A DNA stretch of 64,000 nt from Candidatus Melainabacteria bacterium MEL.A1 (GCA_001765415.1 CP017245.1:1798001-1862000); one strand, 5' to 3'. Counted from the first letter of the stretch, positions 24,824 through 33,998 are shown. The notes: a model not told the origin generated them from the letters alone. Numbers and translations are program-made.

Positions 24824-26281
24824 TTAAACTTTCCAAAAATCTTTTTGGAACATAACCAAAAAAGGTATTAATTCAAGACGACCGATGAACATTCCGGCAA
24901 TCATAATAATTTTTGATAAAGATTGCAAATCCGCAAAGTTTCCCATAGGGCCTATTTGCGGGGCGAATCCGGGACCAATGTTTCCTAAAGAAGTGATAGC
25001 TCCACTTAGTCCTAATACAGTGTTCCCTTCAAAAATTGATAAAAGGACAGCTAGTCCTGCAAAAATTAGAAAATAGAAAAACACATATACAATAATTTGT
25101 CTAGCAACTTCAGGTTGAACAGTTTTGCCGTCTATTTTAATATTTATAATTGCATTAGGGTGTAAAATTCTTGTAATTTCTGCTTTCATTGTTTTGAAAA
25201 CAACTAGCCATCTTGCCATTTTTATGCCACCACCTGCTGAACTTGCGCAAGATCCCATAAACATTACAACAAATAGTAATGCTTTGGATGTGTAATTCCA
25301 TTGAATAAAGTCAGTACTAGAGCTGCCGGTTGAAGTCGCAATACTGACTACCTGAAATAGTGCATCTGTAAAGTTTTTGAACAATCCGAATTGATTATTC
25401 ATACATAATGAAATTGTGATTAATATTGCCATTATAAGCACTAAGGCTCCGTATAGTCTAAATTCTTCGTTTTTGAATAACAATAACGGATTTTTTTGTG
25501 TTAAAACCTTGTATTGAAGGTTGAAACTTACGCCGGCAAAGAGCATAAATATCAAAACAATCCATGTGATTTCCATTGAATGATATCCCATTATGCTTTC
25601 AGGGTTTGGCGAAAATCCTGCAGCTGAAAGTGTTGATAATGAATTGCAAACTGCATCGAATAATGGCATTTTGAATATATATAACAAAATGATTTCTAAA
25701 ATTGTAAAACCAACATATATTTTCCACAAAGCTGATGCGGTGTTTCTAATTCTTGGAGTGAATTTGTCCTCAGTTGGGCCGGGTGCTTCTGCAAAGAACA
25801 TTTGACGACCTGCAACCGCAAATTGAGGTAAAATTGCGATAAATAATACTATAATACCCAAGCCGCCTAACCATTGAGTTAATGCTCGCCAAAAGAAAAA
25901 TGCTTTCGGGTAATCAAAGCTTGTTAGGATTGTAGCGCCGGTAGTTGTAATTCCGGAAGCTGTTTCAAATAGAGCATTTAGAGGAGTTAAGCCATAAAAA
26001 AGATATGGAATAGCTGCAATTAGAGCAAACGAAATCCACGAAATTGCTACAATGAATAATCCTTCGTCTTTTCTTATATCGTTCAAATTTTCCAAATCCC
26101 TTGTATTTGGAAATCGTCTTAACAACCAACCGATAAAAATTGCAATTAAACTGGCTGATATAAACGGTACAATTGAATTGAAGTCGTGGTATATCAAAGC
26201 AACGATTACAGGGGCAAGTAATACCAAACCTGTGTATCTCATTGTTGTACTCAACGCATTTGCAATATAGTTTAAGCGCAT
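24824..26281 (-). CDS. trkH: TrkH-type potassium transporter membrane subunit
   Basis: The 485-residue integral membrane protein has the four pore repeats of the Trk/Ktr family, with selectivity-filter segments such as ETASGITTTGATIL, NSLSTLSAAGFSP, VVSIATSTGSSSTDF and ITSLGNIGPGF. It conducts potassium when gated by the cytosolic TrkA ring. trkA lies one base upstream on the same strand. Because this genome makes c-di-AMP (CdaA at 16,847), control of Trk by that messenger is plausible, but no direct evidence is visible. Confidence 0.93.
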   Translation of the reverse strand: MRLNYIANALSTTMRYTGLVLLAPVIVALIYHDFNSIVPFISASLIAIFIGWLLRRFPNTRDLENLNDIRKDEGLFIVAISWISFALIAAIPYLFYGLTPLNALFETASGITTTGATILTSFDYPKAFFFWRALTQWLGGLGIIVLFIAILPQFAVAGRQMFFAEAPGPTEDKFTPRIRNTASALWKIYVGFTILEIILLYIFKMPLFDAVCNSLSTLSAAGFSPNPESIMGYHSMEITWIVLIFMLFAGVSFNLQYKVLTQKNPLLLFKNEEFRLYGALVLIMAILITISLCMNNQFGLFKNFTDALFQVVSIATSTGSSSTDFIQWNYTSKALLFVVMFMGSCASSAGGGIKMARWLVVFKTMKAEITRILHPNAIINIKIDGKTVQPEVARQIIVYVFFYFLIFAGLAVLLSIFEGNTVLGLSGAITSLGNIGPGFAPQIGPMGNFADLQSLSKIIMIAGMFIGRLELIPFLVMFQKDFWKV

Positions 26282-26282
26282 A

Positions 26283-27623
26283 TTACTTTACCTTAAAAAA
26301 TTCCTTAATTTCTGCTGCATTTTCAGAAGTTGTGAAAATGATTAATATATCATCTGTGTTAATAACGGTATCGCCTTTCGGAATAATAATATTATTTCTT
26401 CTGATGATTACGCCGATAATAGCCCTTGCTGGAAATTTTAATTCCATAATCTTTTTACCGCCAAAATCCGGTACAACATTGATTTCAAGAACTTCTCCTT
26501 GACCTTGTTCAACTGTCGCAAGAATATCGACATTGTTTTCTTGTAAATCGTTTTTTACTTCGTTAATAGCAGAATTTTTTGGTGATACTGCAATGTCAAT
26601 TCCTACTTTTTCAAAAAGCGGAATGTTTACAACTTTTGCAACTCTAGCAATAACTCTTTTTACGCCTAATTGTTTTGCTAGTAATGAACAAAGCAAATTT
26701 CTTTCGTCATTGTTTGTTACACTGATTACGACATCTGCGCTACCGATTTCTTCATCGTCAAGAAGTTTTAAATTTGTCCCATCTCCATTTATAACAAGAG
26801 TATTTGACAATTCTTCTGCTAAATACTGGCAACGCTCATAATTTTTTTCTATAATCTTTGTTTTGATTTTAAGTTTTTCTAGTGATTTTGCTAACATTAA
26901 ACCAACATTCCCACCACCAATAATTGATGCAGATTTTACGATTTCTTTTTCGTGGAAAAATGTTCCTGCTAAAATATCAAGAGAATGTGAAGTTCCCATA
27001 AATATTAGTTTGTCGCCTTCACAAATTTCTGTGTCACCATTTGGAATAAATAATTTGCTATCTCTTGTTAAACCAACCATCAATGTATTTTGTGTAAAAC
27101 CGCAATCTTTAAGTTTTTTGCCAACAATTGGAAGGTTTTCTTTTACTTTGTATTCCAAAAGTCTTGCTCTGCCGTCTGCGAAATTTTCAACATCAAGAGC
27201 TTGGGCAACGGTTACAATTCTGAAAATATCTTGGGTTAACAATTCTTCCGGCCAAATAATGTAATCAATGAAGAAATCGCAGAAATTGTCGTTGTTTTTT
27301 TCAAAGTTAAGAGTTTTTTTGTATTCTTCTCTGCTAACAAAACAAATTGTTCTAATTCCACCGAATTTTTTAGCTGAAAGACAAGCAACGATGTTTGCCT
27401 CATCAACTGTTGTGCAAGCAATAAAAATATCCGCATTTTTGATATCTGCATTTTGTAAAACATCAATATTAGATGCGTTACCTTGAACAAAGCTTATATC
27501 AAGTTTATTAAATTCATCACTTCTGTTTTCTTCTTTATCAATAATCGTTATATCGTGGTCTTCAAAAAATTCTGTTGCAAGTAAGCAACCGATTTCCGTT
27601 GTACCGTAAATCACTATTTTCAT
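26283..27623 (-). CDS. trkA: TrkA potassium uptake regulatory subunit
   Basis: The 446-residue protein holds two RCK_N/RCK_C pairs in tandem. The first begins MKIVIYGTTEIGCLLATEF, and the second near residue 235 has SASIIGGGNVGLMLAKSLE, both Rossmann nucleotide-binding loops, with carboxyl RCK_C domains after each. It forms the cytosolic ring that gates TrkH in response to NAD(H) or ATP/ADP. The first loop lacks one glycine of the GxGxxG pattern (GTTEIG), so the second site may be the main nucleotide site. The gene leads the trkA-trkH pair. Confidence 0.92.
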   Translation of the reverse strand: MKIVIYGTTEIGCLLATEFFEDHDITIIDKEENRSDEFNKLDISFVQGNASNIDVLQNADIKNADIFIACTTVDEANIVACLSAKKFGGIRTICFVSREEYKKTLNFEKNNDNFCDFFIDYIIWPEELLTQDIFRIVTVAQALDVENFADGRARLLEYKVKENLPIVGKKLKDCGFTQNTLMVGLTRDSKLFIPNGDTEICEGDKLIFMGTSHSLDILAGTFFHEKEIVKSASIIGGGNVGLMLAKSLEKLKIKTKIIEKNYERCQYLAEELSNTLVINGDGTNLKLLDDEEIGSADVVISVTNNDERNLLCSLLAKQLGVKRVIARVAKVVNIPLFEKVGIDIAVSPKNSAINEVKNDLQENNVDILATVEQGQGEVLEINVVPDFGGKKIMELKFPARAIIGVIIRRNNIIIPKGDTVINTDDILIIFTTSENAAEIKEFFKVK

Positions 27624-27708
27624 AATTGGAATTATATATTAAGTAAACATTTTTTACAAGAGGGGATAAACTAGGCAATTTCAATGCTTTACGTGTTTTA
27701 CTAAAATT

Positions 27709-28677
27709 ATGTTAGGAAAAGTGTCGACAGTAGATTTTGTAAAATGTTATCCAAGTAGGTTGAAAAATTTCTTTAAAAGGGATTATAACTACAAATCTTA
27801 TGATGCTTTTATCCCAAATACAAAATGTCAAGTTGTAGGAAATTTGCCACATGAAATAATTGAGCTTTTTGATAAATCCCAAAGAGCAGATAAAGTTAAA
27901 ATGTTTTATTCTGCACTTGGAGATGTGGCAAAGTATATTAGAGCTTTTTATAAAGAGAGCAAAAAAACTGGTGTAATCAAACGTAGTTTTGACGAATTAG
28001 CACCTGAAAATGTTAAAATGTTAGATAAAACATTTTCAAAATTTTTGAATGGTCAATTAAAAGGGGTGCTTCCGAAAGGTACTCGTGCAAATTTGTCTTA
28101 CGTTGATAGAGGTGCTTGGGGAAATGTTTATAAATTATCAATCTCTGATAAAAACGGTAAAATAATGCACGATAAAGCATTGAAAGTTTTTCATGATGTT
28201 CAAGCTCCTTCAAAATCTTTTGCAAGAACTCAGGGAGTTGGAGCTGAAGCTAACATTTGGACTTTTTTGAAAAATGTGATTGGGCATAAAATGGACAAAA
28301 CTCAATTCACTCGTCATTATATTTCAGATTTGAAAAATGCTTACTCTATAACGGAATTTGCAGATAAAAATATTCATAAAACAACTGCTCCAATTGATTT
28401 TGAAAAGCTATTTAAGATGTTTTATACTGATTTTACAAATGAGATGGTGAATGACAAAATCTACGATGTTGGTGGGTTTTCAAAATATCCGAAATTTATT
28501 GATGATAAAGTTGTTTTAAAATATTTCAAAAAATTGATGAATAGAAACTCCGAAAAAGATTTGAAGCCTTTGTTGACTGATTTGCAAAAGAAAATTCAAA
28601 ACCCGAAAACTCCTCACGTAGATAAAATAAAAAAGGCTCTTGAGCTTTTTGAAAAACGCAATGAGCCTTTGTATTAA
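27709..28677 (+). CDS. protein-kinase-like fold protein, highly divergent
   Basis: I do not recognise the 322-residue product as a named family, but the middle looks like a kinase. Y131-VDRGAWGNVYKL resembles a glycine-rich loop, K159 in KALKVF matches the ATP-anchoring lysine, E180 in GVGAEANIW fits helix C, and SITEFADKN at 213-221 fits the hinge. A shortened catalytic loop may be D241-FTN244 and a DFG-like site D253-VGG. Residues 1-125 are helical and basic, without a signal peptide. No Shine-Dalgarno precedes ATG 27709; GTG 27721 is an alternative. It stands alone between trkA and the YggT gene. The fold assignment is inference, and catalytic activity is unknown. Confidence 0.5.
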   Translation: MLGKVSTVDFVKCYPSRLKNFFKRDYNYKSYDAFIPNTKCQVVGNLPHEIIELFDKSQRADKVKMFYSALGDVAKYIRAFYKESKKTGVIKRSFDELAPENVKMLDKTFSKFLNGQLKGVLPKGTRANLSYVDRGAWGNVYKLSISDKNGKIMHDKALKVFHDVQAPSKSFARTQGVGAEANIWTFLKNVIGHKMDKTQFTRHYISDLKNAYSITEFADKNIHKTTAPIDFEKLFKMFYTDFTNEMVNDKIYDVGGFSKYPKFIDDKVVLKYFKKLMNRNSEKDLKPLLTDLQKKIQNPKTPHVDKIKKALELFEKRNEPLY

Positions 28678-28694
28678 GAATTTTCCGTTATTTT

Positions 28695-28964
28695 TTATTT
28701 AAACATTAATAGTATGAAAATTATTGCATAATTTAAGATTTGTAGTGCAATAACTGCAATTATCGGAGAAAAATCTAATCCGCCAAATGGAGGGATAATT
28801 TTTCTGAATAGATTCAAATACAAATCAGTAACATCTTTTATGGCGGTAAAAGGTTGTTTGTACCAGTCAATACTAGGTACAAAGCTTAACAAACATCTTA
28901 CCAGAATTAGCCAGAAGAATATTTGAAAGAAATTATTAACTACAAAAATTAGATTATCTATCAT
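28695..28964 (-). CDS. YggT family membrane protein
   Basis: This 89-residue protein has two hydrophobic helices separated by the hallmark segment LLSFVPSIDWYKQPF, followed by DLYLNLFRKIIPPFGGLDFSPIIA. YggT proteins are small inner-membrane proteins linked to envelope or osmotic homeostasis without a settled role. It lies 18 bases after the MTA phosphorylase gene on the same strand and probably shares its transcript. Confidence 0.85.
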   Translation of the reverse strand: MIDNLIFVVNNFFQIFFWLILVRCLLSFVPSIDWYKQPFTAIKDVTDLYLNLFRKIIPPFGGLDFSPIIAVIALQILNYAIIFILLMFK

Positions 28965-28982
28965 TTTTCTACCTTTTTACGA

Positions 28983-29786
28983 TTATAGTTGAGATGATTT
29001 TTTAGTGTTTGCACAAGTACAATTTTCTCTTGAAGTAGGAATATTTTCAATCATCTTGAATAGTAATTCTTTTAGGTGGGCAACATTAGAATTGAAAACT
29101 TCAATAACTTCGTGGTGAGAAACAGGAGGAACGTCGCCTACCAAACCAGCGTCGTAGTCAGTGATTAAAGAAATATTTAGTGGACACATATCCATTTCTT
29201 TAACCAAATAAGCTTCAGGGAATGCAGTCATATTGATAACTTCCCAACCTTGATTTGTAAAGAATTTAGATTCTGCTTTGGTAGAAAATCTTGGTCCGTT
29301 GATTACAACAACAGTTCCGTTTTCGTGAACAGAAATTCCTAATTCTTTAGCTGTTTTGATAGCTAATTCTCTAAGTTCCGGACAATATGTTTCTGCTGCT
29401 GATGGGTGAGTAACAATAGGTCCTTCAAAGAAAGTTGTTTTTCTTCCGTCTGTCCAATCAACAAATTGATCGCAGATTACGAAATCTCCAGGTTTTACGT
29501 GTTTTTGCAAACTGCCTGCTGCACAAGGAGAAATAACTCTTTCGCACCCAATTGATTTCATAGCCCAAACATTAGCTCTGTAGTTGATTAGGTGAGGTAA
29601 AATAGTATGGCTTCTACCGTGTCTTGGCATAAATGCAACTTTGTGTTCTCCAACAGTTCCGATAAACAGACTGTCACTAGGCATTCCGTAAGGAGTTTCT
29701 ACTCGAACTTCTTCAATATTGTCTAAAAATTTGTAAAAACCTGATCCGCCAAAAACACCGATGTCTGCTAATTTTTTCTTTTCCAT
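28983..29786 (-). CDS. mtnP: S-methyl-5'-thioadenosine phosphorylase
   Basis: The 267-residue enzyme has the phosphate loop GVFGGSGFYKFL near residue 9, the PRHGRSHTILPHLINYRANVWA segment, CAAGSLQKHVKPGDFVICDQF and the nucleoside-binding INMTAFPEAYLVKE with TDYD. The MTA-type INMT signature favours methylthioadenosine over guanosine or inosine. It splits MTA into adenine and methylthioribose-1-phosphate for methionine salvage. No other salvage genes are adjacent, though a class II aldolase that might act later in such a path is at 5,283. The carboxyl end carries extra Cys residues (ENCTCAN). Confidence 0.92.
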   Translation of the reverse strand: MEKKKLADIGVFGGSGFYKFLDNIEEVRVETPYGMPSDSLFIGTVGEHKVAFMPRHGRSHTILPHLINYRANVWAMKSIGCERVISPCAAGSLQKHVKPGDFVICDQFVDWTDGRKTTFFEGPIVTHPSAAETYCPELRELAIKTAKELGISVHENGTVVVINGPRFSTKAESKFFTNQGWEVINMTAFPEAYLVKEMDMCPLNISLITDYDAGLVGDVPPVSHHEVIEVFNSNVAHLKELLFKMIENIPTSRENCTCANTKKSSQL

Positions 29787-30101
29787 AATATTTTTCCTCT
29801 CGTATTTTCATCAATATAGTACAAAAATGATAACATAAACAAAAAATATTTAGCAAATGGAATGTTTAAAATAGTAGTAATTCTTATGATTTAATAATTG
29901 TTACAATTACACTTAAAAGCCTGAAAACACAAGTGTTAAGCCTATGTTGAAAAAGGGAAAATACGCCAAAGGGGTTGAAAAATTTTTTTTTTGTAGTATT
30001 ATGGTTACATAAATCATCTTTAAAAGTTTTTGACCGAGTTGAAGAAACAGGTCGTTAGGGAATTTTTAAGGATTACAATTTACAACATAGAGGATTACAT
30101 T
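29787..30101. promoter_or_regulatory. 315-base intergenic region with a promoter containing a T10 spacer
   Basis: No gene is visible. A promoter for the transglycosylase gene reads TTGAAA at 29975-29980 and TATTAT at 29997-30002. The 16-base spacer is mostly a run of ten Ts, so its length could vary by slippage. The transcribed leader of roughly 95 bases contains TGACCGAGTTGAAG...AGGTCGTTAGGG, a small GACC/GGTC hairpin of unknown meaning. Upstream, AACACAAGTGTT is another short palindrome. I could not match either to a known riboswitch class. Confidence 0.5.
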
Positions 30102-30752
30102 TTGAGAAAACTATTAGTTTTAACTTTTACACTTGCGTGTATGCTACTTTGCCATGCGCAATGTCAAGCATCAGACGTAAATTCTGTAAAAGCAACAATA
30201 GTCAAACACGCTATTGAAATGGGCGTAGATCCTGCAATTGCACTTAGTATTGCACGCACAGAATCAGGATTTCGCCACGAAGCAAGAAGTTCACACGGCG
30301 CAGTAGGAGTATTCCAATTGATGCCATCAACCGCAAGAAGAATGGGGTACAACCCATATTCTTTGAACGAAAACATCAAAGCCGGAATTACATATTACAA
30401 AAAAATGTATAATATGTTTGGTTCAGTAGAATTGGCACTTGCTGCATATAATGCAGGTCCAGGAAATGTAAAAAAATACAGATCAGTTCCACCTTATGGA
30501 GAAACAAGACGTTTTGTAAGTAAGATTATGACAGATGTAAACAGACAAAAACATAATCCGGATCCAGCAGTAGTAAGAGCAAGGCGAAATGCTTATGTAG
30601 CGCAAAAGCCTAAGGCAGTTGTTTCAAAGCCTGTAACGACAGTGCATAAACCTACTGCTCCAAAAGTAATTGAGGCAAAAGAACTTCAAGCAGAGGTGTT
30701 AGAAGAAAAACCAATAGAATTGAAATTGGAAACACTTTCTGTAGCAATTTAG
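30102..30752 (+). CDS. SLT-type lytic transglycosylase
   Basis: From TTG 30102, preceded by AGAGG 8 bases upstream, the product is 216 residues with a clear signal peptide (RKLLVLTFTLACMLLCHAQC, cut near QASD). An SLT (family 1) domain covers about residues 35-150, with the catalytic Glu at E54 in ARTESGFRHEA, then GAVGVFQLMPSTARRMG and ALAAYNAGPGNVKKY. It cuts the glycan strands of peptidoglycan in the periplasm. The tail is Pro/Lys/Val-rich and likely extended. The upstream in-frame start at 30030 would place 24 polar residues before the signal peptide and is unlikely. Confidence 0.9.
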   Translation: MRKLLVLTFTLACMLLCHAQCQASDVNSVKATIVKHAIEMGVDPAIALSIARTESGFRHEARSSHGAVGVFQLMPSTARRMGYNPYSLNENIKAGITYYKKMYNMFGSVELALAAYNAGPGNVKKYRSVPPYGETRRFVSKIMTDVNRQKHNPDPAVVRARRNAYVAQKPKAVVSKPVTTVHKPTAPKVIEAKELQAEVLEEKPIELKLETLSVAI

Positions 30753-30774
30753 GTTAATTTATTTTGATTTAAAG

Positions 30775-30810
30775 CACAACCGACTAAATTTAAGTCGGTT
30801 GTGTTTTATT
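30775..30810 (+). terminator. rho-independent terminator after the transglycosylase gene
   Basis: CACAACCGACT at 30775-30785 and AGTCGGTTGTG at 30793-30803 form a perfect 11-base stem with a 7-base loop, followed by TTTTATT. It lies 22 bases after the stop of the transglycosylase. Confidence 0.9.
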
Positions 30811-30951
30811 ATGTCATTATGAACAATAAATCGACGAGGTAATCCCATTTATATTATTAAATTTGTAATATTTTGTTAACAAATTATCTGATTTTATTAA
30901 AGAAAAATCTCAATTCTACCGTAATTCTACATAGAAAGGAATAAAAGAATT

Positions 30952-32607
30952 ATGGGCATGTCGGCTACTCAAGCTAGATTATTGACTATTACCGGTAGAT
31001 TAACCGATAATGAAATGCGTTCGCAAACTATTACGAATGCAAAATTAAGACTTGCTCAAAAATCTTCTGAAGCAAGCCAAACTTATATGGATGCTTTGAG
31101 TTCTGAAAAACTGGTTTTTAAAACATATGGTGATAATGGTGAAACCTCAACATACAATTTAACTCCGGCTTTGTTGTATTCTTATGAACCTTTGAAAAAC
31201 CAATATTCAATCCAAAACGCTTCAGGGCAAAACCTTGTATCGGCAACAGATGCTGCAAATTTTGAAGCATCAGCAACATTGGATGATTTTTTAGATAAAT
31301 ATGGTCTAAAAGGTGATACACAAAAAACACAAGCAAAATTGGATTATGATGAAAGGTATGCTAAATATGAAAAAGATTTAGAGTATTATAATACTGTAAC
31401 AAAACCTGAGTATGACAAATTATATAAAGAATGGTTGGCAGAAAAAGATCAACCAAATTTGTATGAAGTATTTAGTAATATTGTTGGAACAAGTGATAAT
31501 CCAAATACAGATGCTGGTTATTGTTATGCTGAAGCTTTAAAGGGTGGCAATTCTTGTTATATACATTTGCTAGATTTGTTATTAGATTATGATGGAACTA
31601 CTCCAAGTTCTCACGAATATACAACAACAACCGGAAAAACATTCAATTCAGAAGGCTCTACCGGTGGATCATATGGTAACTCTACAGACGAGCAGAAACA
31701 ACAATTTGCTATAATAAGTGGAAAAATGGCTGACAAAAATTGTGATGGTAAAGATGATTTGTCGCAGGATGCTGCAAATAATAGTTTGTTACAAATAAAA
31801 AATTCAGGAAAAACTCCAACAGAATTTGAATTGTTAAAAAGTGATTACAAACTGAACGCAGATGGAACATATTCTAAAAAAACATTAAAAGAAAAAGCAA
31901 TAGATTTGTACTATGCTTTACAACAAAATTTAGCTCCATCTAAAGAGGCAATGACAGAAACACTAATCAATTTTACCGATGGTGATATGAAAAATTTAAC
32001 AACAACCAAACCAGTTCTAGCCCCTGCTCCTAAAGCACCCGATGAACCTACTTATCCATTTGTTGTAAATGATAAAGATAAAGGTCAATGGTATATCAAC
32101 TTGTGGTATATGATGAATGGTTCGGAATCTGCTAACAAAGTTAAAGAAGAAACTAATAATAAAGGTGAAACATATTTTGTAGTCGATAGCGTTAAAAAGA
32201 ATGAAAATGCTAAAAATTACAAAGTTATTGACGATCAATTGTTAACAAGCAATGATTGGTTGACATTTGCTTTGAAAAATGGGGTCGTAACTTTAAGTCA
32301 AGCGTCTTATTTTAATCCATCAGTTGATAGTGCCAAAACTCCTGAAATGACTGCAGAAGGCTATTATTGGAACGCAACTGCATACTCTAGCACATCAGAT
32401 ATGGTTTCTGTAGAAGATGAAGTTGCAATTGCAAAAGCAGAGGTTAAATATAAAAACACTACAACCGAAATTGAAAACCAAGATAAGAAATACGATCAAG
32501 ATCTAAAAAAACTTGATACAGAACATAATGCACTCCAAACCGAATATGAATCGTTGAAAAGTGTAATTGACAAAAACGTAGAACGTTCCTTCAAAGCATT
32601 TTCTTAA
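30952..32607 (+). CDS. unrecognised 551-residue protein, helical ends and polar middle
   Basis: No characterised family is recognised. The first 60 residues (SATQARLLTITGRLTDNEMR, then QTITNAKLRLAQKSSEASQ) form a helix like those at the ends of flagellin- or hook-type filament proteins. The long middle is Asp/Asn/Thr/Lys-rich with many Tyr, including acidic DKNCDGKDDL resembling a calcium-binding loop and PVLAPAPKAPDEPTYP, a Pro-rich linker. The last 70 residues are a coiled coil. There is no classical signal peptide and no cysteine-rich cluster. AAAGG lies before ATG 30952. Helical ends framing a variable centre suggest a secreted or surface-assembled structural protein, but that is inference. 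Confidence 0.55.
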   Translation: MGMSATQARLLTITGRLTDNEMRSQTITNAKLRLAQKSSEASQTYMDALSSEKLVFKTYGDNGETSTYNLTPALLYSYEPLKNQYSIQNASGQNLVSATDAANFEASATLDDFLDKYGLKGDTQKTQAKLDYDERYAKYEKDLEYYNTVTKPEYDKLYKEWLAEKDQPNLYEVFSNIVGTSDNPNTDAGYCYAEALKGGNSCYIHLLDLLLDYDGTTPSSHEYTTTTGKTFNSEGSTGGSYGNSTDEQKQQFAIISGKMADKNCDGKDDLSQDAANNSLLQIKNSGKTPTEFELLKSDYKLNADGTYSKKTLKEKAIDLYYALQQNLAPSKEAMTETLINFTDGDMKNLTTTKPVLAPAPKAPDEPTYPFVVNDKDKGQWYINLWYMMNGSESANKVKEETNNKGETYFVVDSVKKNENAKNYKVIDDQLLTSNDWLTFALKNGVVTLSQASYFNPSVDSAKTPEMTAEGYYWNATAYSSTSDMVSVEDEVAIAKAEVKYKNTTTEIENQDKKYDQDLKKLDTEHNALQTEYESLKSVIDKNVERSFKAFS

Positions 32608-32618
32608 TAAAGTAAATT

Positions 32619-32763
32619 CCTTCCCTAGTGAGGGAAGGTTTGGATGGGTGCTATTCCGTAAGGGAACATTTATGTTAAATCAGCACCCACCTAAATCCTC
32701 CCTAATGAGGGAGGATTTATAATGTGGTTGCGACGCTTCATTTCATTCCGCTCGTAATGACAA
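32619..32763. repeat. palindromic intergenic repeat, copy B
   Basis: The gap holds CCTTCCCTAGTGAGGGAAGG (32619-32638), then TGGGTGCT...AGCACCCA flanking TTCCGTAAGGGAA (32645-32689), the palindrome AATCCTCCCT/AGGGAGGATT (32694-32717), and a GCGACGCTTCATTTCATTCC segment ending in CTCGTAATGACA. Read on the minus strand the core is CCCTTACGGAATAGCACCCATC, nearly the same as the copies at 56,055 and 60,667. The hairpins may also help terminate both converging transcripts. Confidence 0.7.
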
Positions 32764-32765
32764 TT

Positions 32766-33929
32766 TTATTTATTATACTCTTTAAACAATTCTGTCAAAA
32801 GTTCGTGACCTTTTAGAATTGTTTTGTATTCCAAATATTCATTTTTTGAGTGCATATTGCAAACAGTAGCAAGTCCTATTAAGTACGGAATAAATTTTTC
32901 ATTATTTGCATTTGTTTTGTTTGCGTAAATATGGGTTTCAGCTCCAGCGTGGAATGAAGTTATATCAGGCTTTACTCCAACTTTGTTTGCTGCCGCTTCA
33001 AAAATTGTTGGAATATAGTCATCATCAACTTTTTCAAATGGAGGTAGATGTTCTTCAAATTCAACCGTTGCTTTTGCTATTTCTTTGTTTTTGATGTTAA
33101 ATTCGTCAACAGTCAAAGTCATTTTGCTTTTTAGTTCTTCTTCTTTTTTTCTGCTAGAACTTCTTATTGAATAATTTGCTTGTGCATCAGTATTGATAAT
33201 ATTTGTAACTTTTATATCGCCTGCTGAAATTCCGCCGATGTTACAAGAAGTTACGACATGCCCGTCTTCTTCATAAAAAACACCTTGTGGTAAATCAGAA
33301 ATCAAATCTGCAATCAATTTTGCCGCATTTGCACGTTTTTTGTCGCCGATATCAATTCCTGAGTGACCACCTTTAAAACTATGTACTTTAAATTTTGCTA
33401 AAGTATAACTAGCACCGGAAATTTCACATTGTCCCAGTGTATCGCTATCTAAAACAAGTACGTATTTTGAGTTGAAATTTTTAAGGTTTGCATTGCGAAT
33501 ACCAGAAAGATTATTTTCTTCATCACGAGTAAACATAACTTCCAAACCACCGTGTTTCATGTCACTATGTGCAAGCTCTTTTGCAAAAAGTAAAGCATTT
33601 GCAACGCCAGCTTTGTCATCACCTCCGAGAGTTCTTCCCTCAGCGTGAATATTGTCGTTTTCATCAAGATAAGTCTTAACAGGGCTATCATCACCGATTA
33701 CATCCATATGAGCAGAAAGCATCATTGGAGCTTTTGTTTGGTCTGTTGCTGGAATATTGATAACAACATTTCCAAAATCATCAAGTTTGCAACTTATTTC
33801 ATTTTTATCACAATAATTTTTTATCCATTCTGCAACTTTTTCTTCGTGCATTGATGGGGATGGAACTTCTGCCAAGTTGCAAAATAGGTCAATAAGTTCA
33901 TAATCTTTTCTTATTTTTTCAATAGTCAT
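32766..33929 (-). CDS. M20 family metallopeptidase, peptidase T-like
   Basis: The 387-residue protein shows the metal-site signatures in order: SAHMDVIGDD near residue 90 (first metal His and Asp), GRTLGGDDKAGVANAL (bridging Asp), MFTRDEENNLSG (catalytic Glu pair) and VLDSDTLGQCEISGAS. A lid domain follows (KGGHSGIDIGDKKRANAAKLI). The carboxyl metal His is probably the one in MHSKNEYLEYKT. The GGDDKAG and TRDEE wording is that of peptidase T and its relatives, which remove amino-terminal residues from tripeptides in the cytosol. It follows mutS2 on the same strand across a 222-base, repeat-bearing gap. Confidence 0.88.
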   Translation of the reverse strand: MTIEKIRKDYELIDLFCNLAEVPSPSMHEEKVAEWIKNYCDKNEISCKLDDFGNVVINIPATDQTKAPMMLSAHMDVIGDDSPVKTYLDENDNIHAEGRTLGGDDKAGVANALLFAKELAHSDMKHGGLEVMFTRDEENNLSGIRNANLKNFNSKYVLVLDSDTLGQCEISGASYTLAKFKVHSFKGGHSGIDIGDKKRANAAKLIADLISDLPQGVFYEEDGHVVTSCNIGGISAGDIKVTNIINTDAQANYSIRSSSRKKEEELKSKMTLTVDEFNIKNKEIAKATVEFEEHLPPFEKVDDDYIPTIFEAAANKVGVKPDITSFHAGAETHIYANKTNANNEKFIPYLIGLATVCNMHSKNEYLEYKTILKGHELLTELFKEYNK

Positions 33930-33998
33930 ATAAAATCCTCTCTACTGTGTATAATTCAAATTTTTACAGTTTTATTGTAGCATTTTTTTTTACTTTTG

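Noticed and set aside
28631..28675. AAAGGCTC/GAGCCTTT inverted repeat at the end of the kinase-like gene
   Set aside because: It lies within codons, has a loop of about 20 bases and could be chance; not called as a terminator.
29890..30101. Possible c-di-AMP (ydaO) riboswitch upstream of the lytic transglycosylase
   Set aside because: The gene context would fit, but the leader lacks the conserved GGGG-rich and CAGCUAAC-type segments as I know them; only a short GACC/GGTC hairpin is present.
30030..30101. Longer start for the lytic transglycosylase
   Set aside because: It would bury the signal peptide behind 24 polar residues and has no ribosome site; TTG 30102 has AGAGG 8 bases upstream.
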